From: Alphaproteobacteria bacterium | GTDB taxonomy: Bacteria > Pseudomonadota > Alphaproteobacteria > Micropepsales > Micropepsaceae | Reading direction: 5' to 3' | Assembly: GCA_016783965.1 (NCBI GenBank) | Contig: JADHVO010000001.1 | Coordinates: 124,001 to 188,000, forward strand | DNA length: 64,000 nt | In this document: one piece after another, positions 7,655 through 16,416 of the stretch | Layout: every line of letters starts with the position of its first letter | Numbering within the stretch: position 1 is the stretch's first letter | The notes under the pieces: model-generated | Database searches by the model: none | What the model was told of the DNA's origin: nothing | The model's input: only the letters and a program-made list of their open reading frames with translations | Translations under genes and position numbers: made by a program

Positions 7655-8146
7655 ATGAACATCACCATCCGCCCCGGCACTCGCGCCGACGACGATGCGT
7701 TGTGGAAGGTCCTCGAACCGACGCTGCGCGCCGGCGAGACCTATCCGCAGCCGCGCGACATCAGCCGCGCCGACGCGCTGAGGTATTGGTGGAAGCCCGA
7801 GCATACGATCATGGTCGCGGAAGACGAGACCGGCAGGATCGTCGGGACCTATTACATCAAGGCCAACTCCACCGGCCCGGCCGCCCATGTCGCCAATGCC
7901 GGCTACATGACCTTGCCGGAAGCCGAAGGACACGGCGTCGGCCGCAGGCTCTGCATGCATTCGCTCGATGAGGCGCGGCGGCAAGGCTATCGCGCGATGC
8001 AGTTCAACCTGGTGATCGACACCAACACCCGCGCAAAGCACCTGTGGCAGGCCTGCGGCTTCGACATCGTCGGCCGCCTGCCGGGCGCATTCGAGCACCC
8101 GACGAAAGGCTTCGTCGACGCGCTCATCATGTTCAAGACGCTCTAG
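7655..8146 (+). CDS. GNAT-family N-acetyltransferase
   Basis: 163 residues forming one GNAT domain. The acetyl-CoA pyrophosphate loop appears as GHGVGRRLCMHSLDEAR (about residues 91-107), followed by the beta5 segment MQFNLVIDTNTRAKHLWQ and a C-terminal strand. Such enzymes transfer acetyl from acetyl-CoA to an amine; the substrate is unknown. It follows the PhzF gene closely. The Shine-Dalgarno is weak, but this ATG gives the full domain. Confidence 0.85.
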   Translation: MNITIRPGTRADDDALWKVLEPTLRAGETYPQPRDISRADALRYWWKPEHTIMVAEDETGRIVGTYYIKANSTGPAAHVANAGYMTLPEAEGHGVGRRLCMHSLDEARRQGYRAMQFNLVIDTNTRAKHLWQACGFDIVGRLPGAFEHPTKGFVDALIMFKTL

Positions 8147-8260
8147 GAATTGTCCGACTGTTCGATTCAGGAACACAACTCGCGCCCCTTGTTCGACGCG
8201 TCGCGTCATAGGGTCATAGACGTGTCACCAAAAGCGCACGACATGACGCAGCCGGGTTCA

Positions 8261-8289
8261 TTGACCGTTAGGGGGCGACTCGGTAAAAG
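8261..8289 (+). promoter_or_regulatory. Predicted serC promoter
   Basis: TTGACC (8261-8266) and TAAAAG (8284-8289), spaced 17 bases, match the housekeeping consensus at 5 of 6 and 4 of 6 positions. Transcription would start near 8296, just before the first leader hairpin, giving a leader of about 48 bases. Confidence 0.55.
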
Positions 8290-8301
8290 AGACGCGGGCC
8301 A

Positions 8302-8340
8302 CACCTCCCCAACGAGGTGCGAACATTCTGGAAGGAATGT
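8302..8340 (+). promoter_or_regulatory. Structured serC leader RNA (serC-motif-like) masking the ribosome site
   Basis: Two perfect 6-bp hairpins in tandem: CACCTC-CCCAAC-GAGGTG (8302-8319) and ACATTC-TGGAAG-GAATGT (8323-8340). The second contains the Shine-Dalgarno GGAAGGA (8330-8336), so folding would block ribosome entry at the ATG 8344. Structured 5' leaders of serC in Alphaproteobacteria have been described as the 'serC' RNA motif; assignment to it is from memory of position and architecture, not a covariance search. The ligand or regulator is unknown. Confidence 0.6.
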
Positions 8341-8343
8341 CTG

Positions 8344-9501
8344 ATGACCGGTAATATGCCGGCCGTGCGCCCTGCACGGCCTTTTTTTTCGTCCGGACCC
8401 TGCGCCAAGCGGCCGGGATGGACACCTGAAGTCTTGCAAACCGCGCTGCTCGGGCGCTCGCACCGCTCCAAGCCGGGCAAAGCCAAGCTGAAAGACGCGA
8501 TCGATCGCACCAAGGCGCTGCTCGGCATTCCCGCCGATTATCGCGTCGGCATCGTGCCTGCGTCCGACACCGGCGCCGTGGAAATGGCCCTGTGGTCGAT
8601 GCTGGGGCCGAAACCCGTTGACTGCTTTGCCTGGGAAAGCTTCGGCGAGGATTGGGTCACCGACACCATCAAGCAGCTGAAGATCAAGGACAGCCGCGTC
8701 TTCAAGGCGGAGTACGGCGAACTGCCCGACCTCAAACAGGCGAGCAAGCACAACGACATCGTGTTCCTGTGGAACGGGACGACGTCCGGCGTGCGCGTGC
8801 CTGATGCCGACTGGATCGCGGACGACCGCGACGGCATCACGATCTGCGATGCGACCAGCGCCGCGTTCGCGATGGATCTGCCTTGGAGCAAGCTCGACGT
8901 CACCACCTTCTCCTGGCAGAAGGTGCTCGGTGGCGAGGCGGCGCACGGCATGCTGGTGCTGTCGCCACGCGCCGTGGCGCGGCTGGAGAGCTACACGCCG
9001 CATTGGCCGCTGCCAAAGATCTTCCGCATGACCAAGGGCGGCAAGCTGGTCGACGGCATCTTCGAGGGCGAGACGATCAACACGCCTTCGATGCTGGCGC
9101 TGGAGGACTACCTCGACGCGCTGACCTGGGCGGAGGGTATCGGCGGCTTGAAAGCACTGATCGCACGCAGCCAGGACAATCTCGGCGTGCTCGACCGCTG
9201 GGTCCGTACCTGCGGCTGGGCCGACTTCCTCGCCCGCGAGCAAGGCGCGCGTTCCAACACGAGCGTGTGCCTCGAGATCGTCGATCCCTGGTTCAAGGGC
9301 CTGAGCGAGGACGCGCAGGCGGATGCCGCCAAGAAGATCGCGTCATTGCTCGAGAAAGAAGGCGTGGCGCTCGACATCGGCGGATATCGTTCCGCGCCGC
9401 CGGGCTTGCGCATTTGGTGCGGCGCGACCGTCGACAAAGCCGACCTGGAAGCGTTGACGCCATGGCTCGACTGGGCCTGGACGAAAGTGAAAGCAGCCTA
9501 A
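8344..9501 (+). CDS. serC: Phosphoserine aminotransferase
   Basis: 385 residues of the alphaproteobacterial SerC type: NFSSG-like start ([13 protein letters not shown]), substrate loop [11 protein letters not shown] and the pyridoxal-phosphate Lys193 in [15 protein letters not shown]. It converts 3-phosphohydroxypyruvate to 3-phosphoserine with glutamate as donor, the second step of serine synthesis; in this family it may also serve vitamin B6 synthesis. The start is set by GGAAGGA 7 bases upstream. First gene of a serC - SseB-like - serA unit. Regulation is suggested by the structured leader and by the terminator embedded in its first codons. Confidence 0.93.
   Translation: MTGNMPAVRPARPFFSSGPCAKRPGWTPEVLQTALLGRSHRSKPGKAKLKDAIDRTKALLGIPADYRVGIVPASDTGAVEMALWSMLGPKPVDCFAWESFGEDWVTDTIKQLKIKDSRVFKAEYGELPDLKQASKHNDIVFLWNGTTSGVRVPDADWIADDRDGITICDATSAAFAMDLPWSKLDVTTFSWQKVLGGEAAHGMLVLSPRAVARLESYTPHWPLPKIFRMTKGGKLVDGIFEGETINTPSMLALEDYLDALTWAEGIGGLKALIARSQDNLGVLDRWVRTCGWADFLAREQGARSNTSVCLEIVDPWFKGLSEDAQADAAKKIASLLEKEGVALDIGGYRSAPPGLRIWCGATVDKADLEALTPWLDWAWTKVKAA
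8361..8389 (+). terminator. Intrinsic terminator inside the start of serC (attenuator)
   Basis: GGCCGTGC-GCCCT-GCACGGCC, a perfect 8-bp stem with a 5-base loop, followed immediately by eight T. It lies in codons 6-16 of serC, in sense orientation. A ribosome translating these codons would prevent the hairpin, while an untranslated leader would let it form and stop transcription of serC and the genes behind it. Confidence 0.75.
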
Positions 9502-9517
9502 AGCCCCGGAGGCAGCG

Positions 9518-10252
9518 ATGGCGTTCGTACCGGAGAACGCGCTGGAAGAGGCGCTCGATCGCGCGGCAACCGATCCGATGGCGCGCGTCGCATTCTTTCA
9601 CGCGTTGATGGAGTCGCCGCTCGTCGTCATGGGCCAAGTGAAGCCGGCCGAGGGCACCGACCGGCAGCAGCTGACGATCTCTGCGTTGCGGCACAACGGA
9701 CGCAGCTATCACGCGATCTTCACCGCCGACAGCCGCCTCAGCAACTTCGCGGGAAGCACAGCTCCGCGCTTCACGATCCAAGCACGCCAGTTGTTCGAAA
9801 CCACCAAGGGGGCCCACTTCGCACTCAACCCGAACTGCGAGCGCGGCAAGCTGCTGATGGCGCCCGAGATCGGCTATTGGCTCGACCCTGGCTCGGCGCG
9901 CGCCCACCGTCAGCTGCGCTTGTCGGGCGTCCACCTGACGCCGCCGGCCGCGCCACCGCGCCTATTGACCGATGCGCTTTCCGTGTTGTTCCGCAATCGC
10001 ACAGGCGTGCTGGCCGCCTATCTGCTCGAGTCCGAGCCACTGGATCACAGTGAGCCGCGCCACCCGGTCGTGGGCATAACATTCGACGGCGAGTGGCGGC
10101 GGATGGCAGCCGAGGTGAGCGAGCTCGCCGCAGCGGTTGCGCCCAGCATCATTCTGGACGTCGTGCACGTGGTTCCAGGCCAGCCCGACCCAATAGCGGA
10201 GCGGCTGGCAAACGAGCCGCCGTTCTACGTCCGCCAAGCAAACCTGCATTGA
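9518..10252 (+). CDS. SseB-like protein between serC and serA
   Basis: 244 residues matching the two-part SseB layout: an N-terminal domain starting NALEEALDRAATDPMARVAF with LMESPLVV, and a C-terminal domain ending in a beta-alpha segment (IILDVVHVVPGQPDPIAERL). SseB was named in E. coli for enhanced serine sensitivity; its biochemical role is unclear. Here it sits 16 bases after serC and 16 before serA with a good GGAGG ribosome site, so it is almost certainly co-expressed with serine synthesis. A role in serine homeostasis is inferred from position. Confidence 0.7.
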   Translation: MAFVPENALEEALDRAATDPMARVAFFHALMESPLVVMGQVKPAEGTDRQQLTISALRHNGRSYHAIFTADSRLSNFAGSTAPRFTIQARQLFETTKGAHFALNPNCERGKLLMAPEIGYWLDPGSARAHRQLRLSGVHLTPPAAPPRLLTDALSVLFRNRTGVLAAYLLESEPLDHSEPRHPVVGITFDGEWRRMAAEVSELAAAVAPSIILDVVHVVPGQPDPIAERLANEPPFYVRQANLH

Positions 10253-10268
10253 CACAGAAGGACATCCC

Positions 10269-11846
10269 ATGCCCCGCGTTCTTATTGCCGACAAACTGTC
10301 GCCCGCTGCCGTCGCGATCTTCAAGGAGCGCGGCGTCGAGGCCGACGTGAAAACCGGTCTCTCGAAGGACGAACTGCTCAAGATCGTCGACCAGTACGAC
10401 GGTATCGCCATCCGCTCCGCCACCAAGGTCACCGCCGACGTGATCAAGACGGCGAAGAACCTGAAGGTCGTGGGCCGTGCCGGCATCGGCGTCGACAATG
10501 TCGACATCCCGGCGGCCACCGCGGCGGGCGTGATCGTGATGAACACGCCGTTCGGCAACTCGATCACCACCGCCGAGCACGCGATCTCGCTGATGCTGGC
10601 GCTGGCACGCGAGCTGCCCGCCGCCAACGCTTCGACGCAGGCTGGCAAGTGGGAGAAGAACCGCTTCATGGGCGTCGAGATCACCGGCAAGGTTCTGGGC
10701 CTGATCGGCGCCGGCAACATCGGCTCCATCGTTGCCGACCGCGCCCGCGGCCTGAAGATGCGCGTGATCGCGTTCGATCCCTATCTGTCGCCCGAACGCG
10801 CGCAGGATATCGGCGTCGAGAAGGTCGAATTGAACGATCTGCTGGCGCGAGCTGATTTCATCACTCTGCACGTGCCGATGACGGCGGAAACCAAGAACAT
10901 CCTGTCGGCGGACGCCATCAACAAGATGAAAAAGGGCGTGCGCATCATCAATTGCGCCCGCGGCGGCCTGATCGATGAGAAGGCATTGAAGGCCGCACTC
11001 GATTCCGGTCACGTCGCCGGCGCCGCGCTGGACGTGTTCGAAACCGAGCCGGCGAACGAGAACATCTTGTTCGGGAGCGACAAGGTCGTGGCCACGCCGC
11101 ATCTTGGCGCCTCGACCAACGAAGCGCAGGAGAACGTCGCGCTCCAGGTGGCGGAACAGATTTCCGACTACCTGCTGACGGGCGCCATCACCAACGCGCT
11201 CAACATGCCGTCGATCACCGCTGCCGAAGCACAAAAGGTGCGGCCGTGGATTTCCTTGGCGGAGAAGCTCGGCTCCTTCGTCGGCCAGGTGACCGAGACC
11301 AGTATCCTGGGTGTCTCGATCCTCTACGAGGGCGTTGCGGCCGAGCTGAATCAGCGAGCGCTGACGCAGGCGATCATCGCGGGCATGCTGAAGCCCACGC
11401 TGTCGGGCGTGAATATGGTCAACGCACCGGTCGTGGCAAAGGAGCGCGGTATCAAGATCAGCGAAACCCGGCAGCCGCAGCAGGGCGCATACGAGGGCTA
11501 CATCAAGGTCACCGTCGATCTCGGCGGCACCACGCGCCGCGTCGCGGGCACGGTGTTCTCCAACGGCCGGCCGCGTCTTATCCAGATCAAGGACATCGAC
11601 CTAGACGCCGAATTCGCACCGAACATGCTCTACATCGTCAACGAGGATAAGCCGGGTTTCATCGGGAAGCTCGGCACGATGCTCGGCGATGCGCACGTGA
11701 ACATCGCGAACTTCAACCTCGGCCGCAGCGCCCCGGGCCAGGAATCCATCTGCCTGGTCGAGATCGACGGCGGCCTTGACGAGAAGGTGCTGGGCGAGAT
11801 CAGGAAGCTCCCCTGGGTGCGCCACGCCAAGCCGCTTGTTTTCTGA
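10269..11846 (+). CDS. serA: D-3-phosphoglycerate dehydrogenase
   Basis: 525 residues, the long form: split substrate domain, NAD-binding Rossmann core (VLGLIGAGNIGSIVADRA, about residue 140), catalytic Arg in NCARGGLIDE, Glu in DVFETEP and His in ATPHLGAST, then an intervening domain and a C-terminal ACT domain (YIVNEDKPGFIGKLG onward) that in relatives senses serine. It makes 3-phosphohydroxypyruvate from 3-phosphoglycerate, the first step of serine synthesis. AGAAGGA precedes the ATG. Last gene of the serC unit, hence also downstream of the attenuator. Confidence 0.96.
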   Translation: MPRVLIADKLSPAAVAIFKERGVEADVKTGLSKDELLKIVDQYDGIAIRSATKVTADVIKTAKNLKVVGRAGIGVDNVDIPAATAAGVIVMNTPFGNSITTAEHAISLMLALARELPAANASTQAGKWEKNRFMGVEITGKVLGLIGAGNIGSIVADRARGLKMRVIAFDPYLSPERAQDIGVEKVELNDLLARADFITLHVPMTAETKNILSADAINKMKKGVRIINCARGGLIDEKALKAALDSGHVAGAALDVFETEPANENILFGSDKVVATPHLGASTNEAQENVALQVAEQISDYLLTGAITNALNMPSITAAEAQKVRPWISLAEKLGSFVGQVTETSILGVSILYEGVAAELNQRALTQAIIAGMLKPTLSGVNMVNAPVVAKERGIKISETRQPQQGAYEGYIKVTVDLGGTTRRVAGTVFSNGRPRLIQIKDIDLDAEFAPNMLYIVNEDKPGFIGKLGTMLGDAHVNIANFNLGRSAPGQESICLVEIDGGLDEKVLGEIRKLPWVRHAKPLVF

Positions 11847-11887
11847 TCCCGCGCGCCTATCTCCATGCCGGAGGCGGGAGATCAGGC

Positions 11888-12478
11888 ATGCGGCCGGACG
11901 AGGCGATCTATCTTCCCTGGGGCGCCTGGGCGGTGTCCTGGTGCGTGGCCGCCCTCTGGGCGAACCGTACCGTCAGTACACCTGGCGCGAGGTCGCAGCT
12001 CCGCTATCGCCTCCTGGCCTTTGCCGGCTTTGTCTTGCTGCTCGCCAATGCGATGCGTCCATACGATCACGGCTTTCAGCAGGCGCGCCTCGGCACGCTG
12101 TGGTCCCTTCCATCTGGCGCCCAATGGGCGATGGTGTGGCTCGCGACGCTCGGCTTCGCCTTCTGCTGGTGGGCGCGCATCCATCTGGGAGCGTTGTGGT
12201 CCAGCGCGATTACGCGCAAGGAAGGTCACCACGTCGTCGATACCGGGCCCTACGCCCTTGTGCGGCACCCCATCTACACGGGCCTGCTGACCGCGGCGTT
12301 CGCGACAATGATGGTTCGCGGGACGAGCTACGCGGTTGCGGGCTTCGCGCTTCTCGTCGCCGCCTATGTGATGAAGGGCCGGATGGAGGAAGGCTTCCTC
12401 CGCGTGGAATTGGGCGCGGAGGCGTACGACGCCTACGCGCGCAAGACCGCAATGCTCGTGCCGTTCTTGCGGCTCTAG
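11888..12478 (+). CDS. Isoprenylcysteine carboxyl methyltransferase-like membrane protein
   Basis: 196 residues with about five membrane helices and the ICMT/PEMT hallmark GPYALVRHPIYTGLL (residues 119-133) followed by a C-terminal EEGFLRVELGAEAYDAY segment that binds S-adenosylmethionine in this family. Bacterial members methylate unknown small or lipid substrates. GGGAG precedes the ATG. It follows serA by 41 bases and may be transcribed with it. Its end overlaps the convergent monooxygenase gene by 4 bases. Confidence 0.8.
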   Translation: MRPDEAIYLPWGAWAVSWCVAALWANRTVSTPGARSQLRYRLLAFAGFVLLLANAMRPYDHGFQQARLGTLWSLPSGAQWAMVWLATLGFAFCWWARIHLGALWSSAITRKEGHHVVDTGPYALVRHPIYTGLLTAAFATMMVRGTSYAVAGFALLVAAYVMKGRMEEGFLRVELGAEAYDAYARKTAMLVPFLRL

Positions 12479-12765
12479 ACCGGATCGAAGAACTGGATCT
12501 CGGGACGACCAGCCATCGACGGGCCCATCTTCGGACCGATGGCGCGGAAGTGATCCGTCTTGCCGTGCGCCTCGAAAGCGGCCTGGTCGGCATAGATTTC
12601 CATCACGACATAGGTCGTGGGATCGCTCTTCGATTTGCAGAACTGGTAAACCTTGTTGCCGGGCTCGTTTGCGTGCACCGCGGCCATCAGTTCCTTCGCC
12701 ACGGCTTCGAACGCCTCGTTTGTGCCTTCCTTGATCTTGATCGTCGCCAGAACGCCAACGGCCAT
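12475..12765 (-). CDS. ABM-domain putative quinol monooxygenase
   Basis: 96 residues, one antibiotic-biosynthesis-monooxygenase domain: VLATIKIKEGTNEAFEAVAK, a central NEPGNKVYQF and YVVMEIYADQAAFEAHGKTDHF. These small dimeric ferredoxin-like proteins oxidise quinols or other aromatics without a cofactor; the substrate is not predictable. GGAGGGT lies 5 bases before the ATG. It overlaps the ICMT-like gene tail to tail by 4 bases. About 160 bases upstream (12766-12925) hold no recognised feature. Confidence 0.8.
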   Translation of the reverse strand: MAVGVLATIKIKEGTNEAFEAVAKELMAAVHANEPGNKVYQFCKSKSDPTTYVVMEIYADQAAFEAHGKTDHFRAIGPKMGPSMAGRPEIQFFDPV

Positions 12766-12925
12766 GAGTACCCTCCAATGTTAGCCGGCGACGACGGTAA
12801 ACCGGCCGTTAGCGAACCGCAAAGCCTTTGGCCGCTCCTAACCCCGGGTAACGCAAGCTCGTTGTGGCCACGTCCGGATGACGGCGCGGAGAGCACCAAT
12901 GCCACGCCCGGCGGTCTCTTGAAGC

Positions 12926-13723
12926 CTATCGCCCCCGGTAGTCGCCCTGGCGCTTGTCGAAGAAGGCACTGACGGCTTCCTGATGATCTTCCGTCAAGTG
13001 GGCCAGCGACTGATATGCCGCCGACATCTCCATGATGATGTCGAAGCTGACGTTCTGGCCTTCGCGCATCATGCGCTTGGTCATGCGCAGAACATCCGGC
13101 GGCTGGCGCGAAATCTTCGCGGCCAGTGCATTGGCTTCTTTCATCAGATCGGCGGCCGGCACGACGCGACTCACCAGGCCCCAGCTCTGCGCAGTCTGCG
13201 CGTCGATGGTGTCACCTGTGAAGAACAACTCGGCTGCGCGGGCATGGCCGATCGTGCGCGGCAGGATCCACGAGCCACCGTCGCCTGGCACCAGGCCGAT
13301 CTTGAGGAACGTGGCGCCGAAGACCGCCGTGTCGGCTGCGATCCGCATGTCTGCAAGGCAGGCGACGTCGTTGCCGAGGCCGATGGCAGGGCCGTTCACG
13401 GCCGCGATCAGCGGCACTTCCAGGTTCCACAAGCTCTTCACGATGCGATGGATGCCTGTACGATATCTTTCGCGGATATGCACACCGGGCCCCGCGAACG
13501 TACCGGACCGCTCACGCATCGCCTTCACGTTGCCGCCTGCGGAGAATGCGGTCCCGGCGCCGGTCAGGATTGCACAGCGCACCGTGCGATCGGCGTTGAT
13601 CGCCGCGCAGGCGTCGGCAAAGACCGGACCGTCACCGTCCTCGCCCAGCGGGTTGCGGCTCTCGGGACGGTTGATCGTCAGCGTGACGACGGGGCCGTTC
13701 TTCTCGATCAGCAACACGGACAT
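12926..13723 (-). CDS. Enoyl-CoA hydratase/isomerase family protein (crotonase)
   Basis: 265 residues, full crotonase fold: TINRPESRNPLG, oxyanion segment FSAGGNVKAM (about residue 66), GPAIGLGNDVACLADMRIA and FLKIGLVPGDGGSWILPR. By my alignment the first catalytic Glu of classical hydratases is replaced by Asp (GNDVA) and the second by Phe, so isomerase or other crotonase chemistry on a CoA thioester is as likely as hydration. GGAGATACC precedes the ATG. Divergent from the histidine kinase; no operon partner on this side. Confidence 0.85.
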   Translation of the reverse strand: MSVLLIEKNGPVVTLTINRPESRNPLGEDGDGPVFADACAAINADRTVRCAILTGAGTAFSAGGNVKAMRERSGTFAGPGVHIRERYRTGIHRIVKSLWNLEVPLIAAVNGPAIGLGNDVACLADMRIAADTAVFGATFLKIGLVPGDGGSWILPRTIGHARAAELFFTGDTIDAQTAQSWGLVSRVVPAADLMKEANALAAKISRQPPDVLRMTKRMMREGQNVSFDIIMEMSAAYQSLAHLTEDHQEAVSAFFDKRQGDYRGR

Positions 13724-13806
13724 GGTATCTCCAGAAAATCAGCGTGAAGAGTGTCTTTACCACCCTTCTGCGCTCTCCGTTAACAGGTGGCCGGCATTCT
13801 AATCGT

Positions 13807-15279
13807 ATGTGGGGCAACTTGCCGGCGGTCACCCGCCGCTTCGAAGGAGTGCGTGCTTTGCTATCGGCCTTCGCCGAAGCCTTTCGCGCGTCCTTCTCGC
13901 CGCGCACGGAACCCGAAGCTGACTTCGTCCAGCGCCAGATCAACATCGCGCTCCAAAGCGCGGCCAAGACCTGGTATCTGTTGCCGACTGTTGCCATTCT
14001 CATCGCGCTGGCGAACGCCACATGGTTGCCGACTTGGCGCCTCATTGCATGGCCTACTTTTGTGATCATGGCCTGCGTCGGCAGCGGTCTCTGTTTCAGA
14101 CATATCGCCACCATGCACGATGCGGCGACGGTCGCCGGCATCCGCCGCAAGGCGCGAGCCTTCGCGCTCGGTACGTTTGCGCAATGTATCGCACTGTGCA
14201 GTCTTGGAATCCTCTTGTGGTCGCCAAGTTCAGCGTCGAACCACATCTTCATCGCGATCCTGCTATGCGCCATGTTGGCCGGCTGGGCGTCCGTCGGTAC
14301 ATTCCACTATGCGACCGGCGTGCTGTCGCTGCCGGTCTTTCTTTTCATCCTGATGCTAGGCCCGGTCACCTCCGGAAATCCGGTCAGCATGGCGATAACG
14401 TTCTCGTATTGGCTTGTAATGGCAACGCTGTTCTCGACCAATTACGCCACGCGCGAGCGCATGATGCGGCTGGAGGTCGAGCGTGGCGCGCTGATCGAGA
14501 ACCTGAAGGCCGCCAAGGCGGAGTCCGATTGCGCCCGCGAGCGCGCCGAGGAGGCCAATCGCGCAAAGTCGGCATTCCTGGCAAACATGAGCCACGAGCT
14601 GCGCACCCCGCTGAATGCGATACTCGGATTCTCGGAAATCATCCACATGCGCGCCATGGGACGCGATGCGATGGACCAGTACGCGGAGTACGCAGGCTAC
14701 ATCCACGGCTCCGGTGGACACCTGCTGTCGTTGATAAACGACATTCTCGACCTGGCGAAGATCGAGGCCGGGCGCATGGTGCTGCGCGAAACCGATATCG
14801 ACCTGCGCACCGTGATGGACGACACGGCGAAGATGATGAGCGCCAGGGCGGTCGCCGGCGGCCTGTCGCTGGCGGTGCATGTCGATCGCTCGTTTCCAAA
14901 CATCCACGCCGATGATCGCGCGGTCCGGCAGATGCTGGTGAACCTCGCCTCCAACGCCATCAAATTCACACCGGCGAACGGCCGAGTCACCGCCTTCGCC
15001 AATGTTCTGCATGACGGGTCGCTGGCGTTCGGCGTGGACGACACCGGCGTTGGCATCGCGCCGGAGGATCATGCCAGAGTGTTCGAGAGCTTCGGCCAGG
15101 GCCGCCACGACGCGGTGTTATCCGACAAGGGCACCGGGCTCGGCCTTCCTATCGTGAAGGGCCTCGCCGAAGCGCACGGTGGCCGAGTGATCCTGAACAG
15201 CGTGCCCAACGAGGGCACACGGGTCACGATCATCCTGCCGCCCGAACGCGCTTGCGCCCGGTTAAGGGCCGCGAGCTAA
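13807..15279 (+). CDS. Membrane-bound sensor histidine kinase
   Basis: About 490 residues. The N-terminal half has five or six membrane helices, then a coiled linker (ERGALIENLKAAKAESDCAR), a HisKA dimerisation domain with the phospho-acceptor His in FLANMSHELRTPLNAILGF, and an ATPase domain with N (LVNLASNAIKF), G1 (GVDDTGVGIAPED) and G2 (DKGTGLGLPIVKG) boxes. The start is uncertain: ATG 13807, or TTG 13858 which has a much better ribosome site (GAAGGAG, 13843-13849). No response regulator is adjacent, so this is an orphan kinase of unknown signal. It overlaps the next convergent gene by 4 bases. Confidence 0.88.
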   Translation: MWGNLPAVTRRFEGVRALLSAFAEAFRASFSPRTEPEADFVQRQINIALQSAAKTWYLLPTVAILIALANATWLPTWRLIAWPTFVIMACVGSGLCFRHIATMHDAATVAGIRRKARAFALGTFAQCIALCSLGILLWSPSSASNHIFIAILLCAMLAGWASVGTFHYATGVLSLPVFLFILMLGPVTSGNPVSMAITFSYWLVMATLFSTNYATRERMMRLEVERGALIENLKAAKAESDCARERAEEANRAKSAFLANMSHELRTPLNAILGFSEIIHMRAMGRDAMDQYAEYAGYIHGSGGHLLSLINDILDLAKIEAGRMVLRETDIDLRTVMDDTAKMMSARAVAGGLSLAVHVDRSFPNIHADDRAVRQMLVNLASNAIKFTPANGRVTAFANVLHDGSLAFGVDDTGVGIAPEDHARVFESFGQGRHDAVLSDKGTGLGLPIVKGLAEAHGGRVILNSVPNEGTRVTIILPPERACARLRAAS

Positions 15280-16406
15280 CTCAACGCTGCGTAGCGCTTG
15301 AGATGATGGTCCGTGTTGCCGAACAGCGTGTCGATCAATGTCAGGCGCTTGAAGTAGTGCCCGACATTCAGCTCGTCGGTCATGCCGATGCCGCCGTGGA
15401 TCTGCACCGCTTGTTGGCCGACGAAGCGGCCCGCCTTGCCGATCGTGACCTTGGCGGCTGAGGCCGCCTTAGCGCGCTCAGCCGCTTCTTCCGCCAGCTT
15501 CAACGTGACCATCAATGTGATCGAGACCGACTGCTCGTACTGCACGAACATATCGACCATGCGGTGCTGGAGCACCTGGAACTTCCCGATCGGCACGCCG
15601 AACTGCTTGCGCGTCTTGGAGTACTCCACCGTGGTGTCAACCAGCACCTTCATGGCGCCGGTGGCTTCGGCGCAAACGGCGGCAATTGCCTCGTCCACCA
15701 CCTGCTCGATCAGCGGTAGCCCGTTGTCGGCCGTCCCGATCAGGTTCGCGGCCGGGACCTCGACGTTCTCGAACGTCACTTCCGAGGCGCGCAGGCTGTC
15801 GACTGTCGGATAATCGCGCGTGGCGACGCCCTTTGCTTTCTTGTCGACGATGAAGACGCTGATGCCATTCTTGTCGCGCTGGCCGCCGGAGGTGCGGGCC
15901 GTGACGATCAGGTGATCCGCCCAGGGCGCGCCGATCACGACCGCCTTCTGGCCGTTCAGGATGTAGCTGCCGCCTTGCTTCTTTGCGGTTGTTGTCAGAT
16001 CGGCGAGATTGTAGCGGCCCTTCGGCTCTGCGAACGCGAAGGCGAGGATGGATTCGCCGGCGCCGATCTTGGCCAGCCACTCTTCCTTCAGCGCATCGCT
16101 GCCGCCGTGCTTCAGGAAGCCGCCTCCGATGACGACCGTCGGCAGATAGGGCTCGACCACAAGCGCCCTGCCGAACTCCTCCATGATGACCGAGGACTCG
16201 ACCACGCCGCCGCCGAGACCGCCGTGCTCTTCCGGCAAGGCCGCTGCCAGCAGACCGAGCTCCGCAAACTGCTTCCAGTGGTTGGGGTCGCGGCCCGCTT
16301 CGCTGCGCGTGAACTTGCGCCAGGTTTCGAACTTGTAATTGTCCGCCAGGTATTTCGCGACGGAGTTACGCAGGAGCGTCTGCTCCTCCGTGTATGAGAA
16401 GTCCAT
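15276..16406 (-). CDS. Acyl-CoA dehydrogenase (small, 376 residues)
   Basis: Full acyl-CoA dehydrogenase: N-terminal helical domain (MDFSYTEEQTLLRNSVAKYL), FAD/substrate beta domain (FAFAEPKGRYNLADL, GQKAVVIGAPWADHLIV) and C-terminal helices with VGQQAVQIHGGIGMTDE. It is an FAD enzyme that forms the 2,3-double bond of an acyl-CoA; chain specificity is unknown. AAGGGG lies 6 bases before the ATG at 16406. It follows a second acyl-CoA dehydrogenase gene by only 10 bases; such pairs in catabolic clusters often form a heteromeric enzyme, for example in steroid side-chain degradation, but that is an inference here. Confidence 0.9.
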   Translation of the reverse strand: MDFSYTEEQTLLRNSVAKYLADNYKFETWRKFTRSEAGRDPNHWKQFAELGLLAAALPEEHGGLGGGVVESSVIMEEFGRALVVEPYLPTVVIGGGFLKHGGSDALKEEWLAKIGAGESILAFAFAEPKGRYNLADLTTTAKKQGGSYILNGQKAVVIGAPWADHLIVTARTSGGQRDKNGISVFIVDKKAKGVATRDYPTVDSLRASEVTFENVEVPAANLIGTADNGLPLIEQVVDEAIAAVCAEATGAMKVLVDTTVEYSKTRKQFGVPIGKFQVLQHRMVDMFVQYEQSVSITLMVTLKLAEEAAERAKAASAAKVTIGKAGRFVGQQAVQIHGGIGMTDELNVGHYFKRLTLIDTLFGNTDHHLKRYAALS

Positions 16407-16416
16407 TTGTTTCCCC

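Noticed and set aside
8344..8389. Idea that serC really starts after the embedded terminator
   Set aside because: GGAAGGA is placed correctly for ATG 8344, and the codons across the terminator encode the conserved [17 protein letters not shown] start of SerC.
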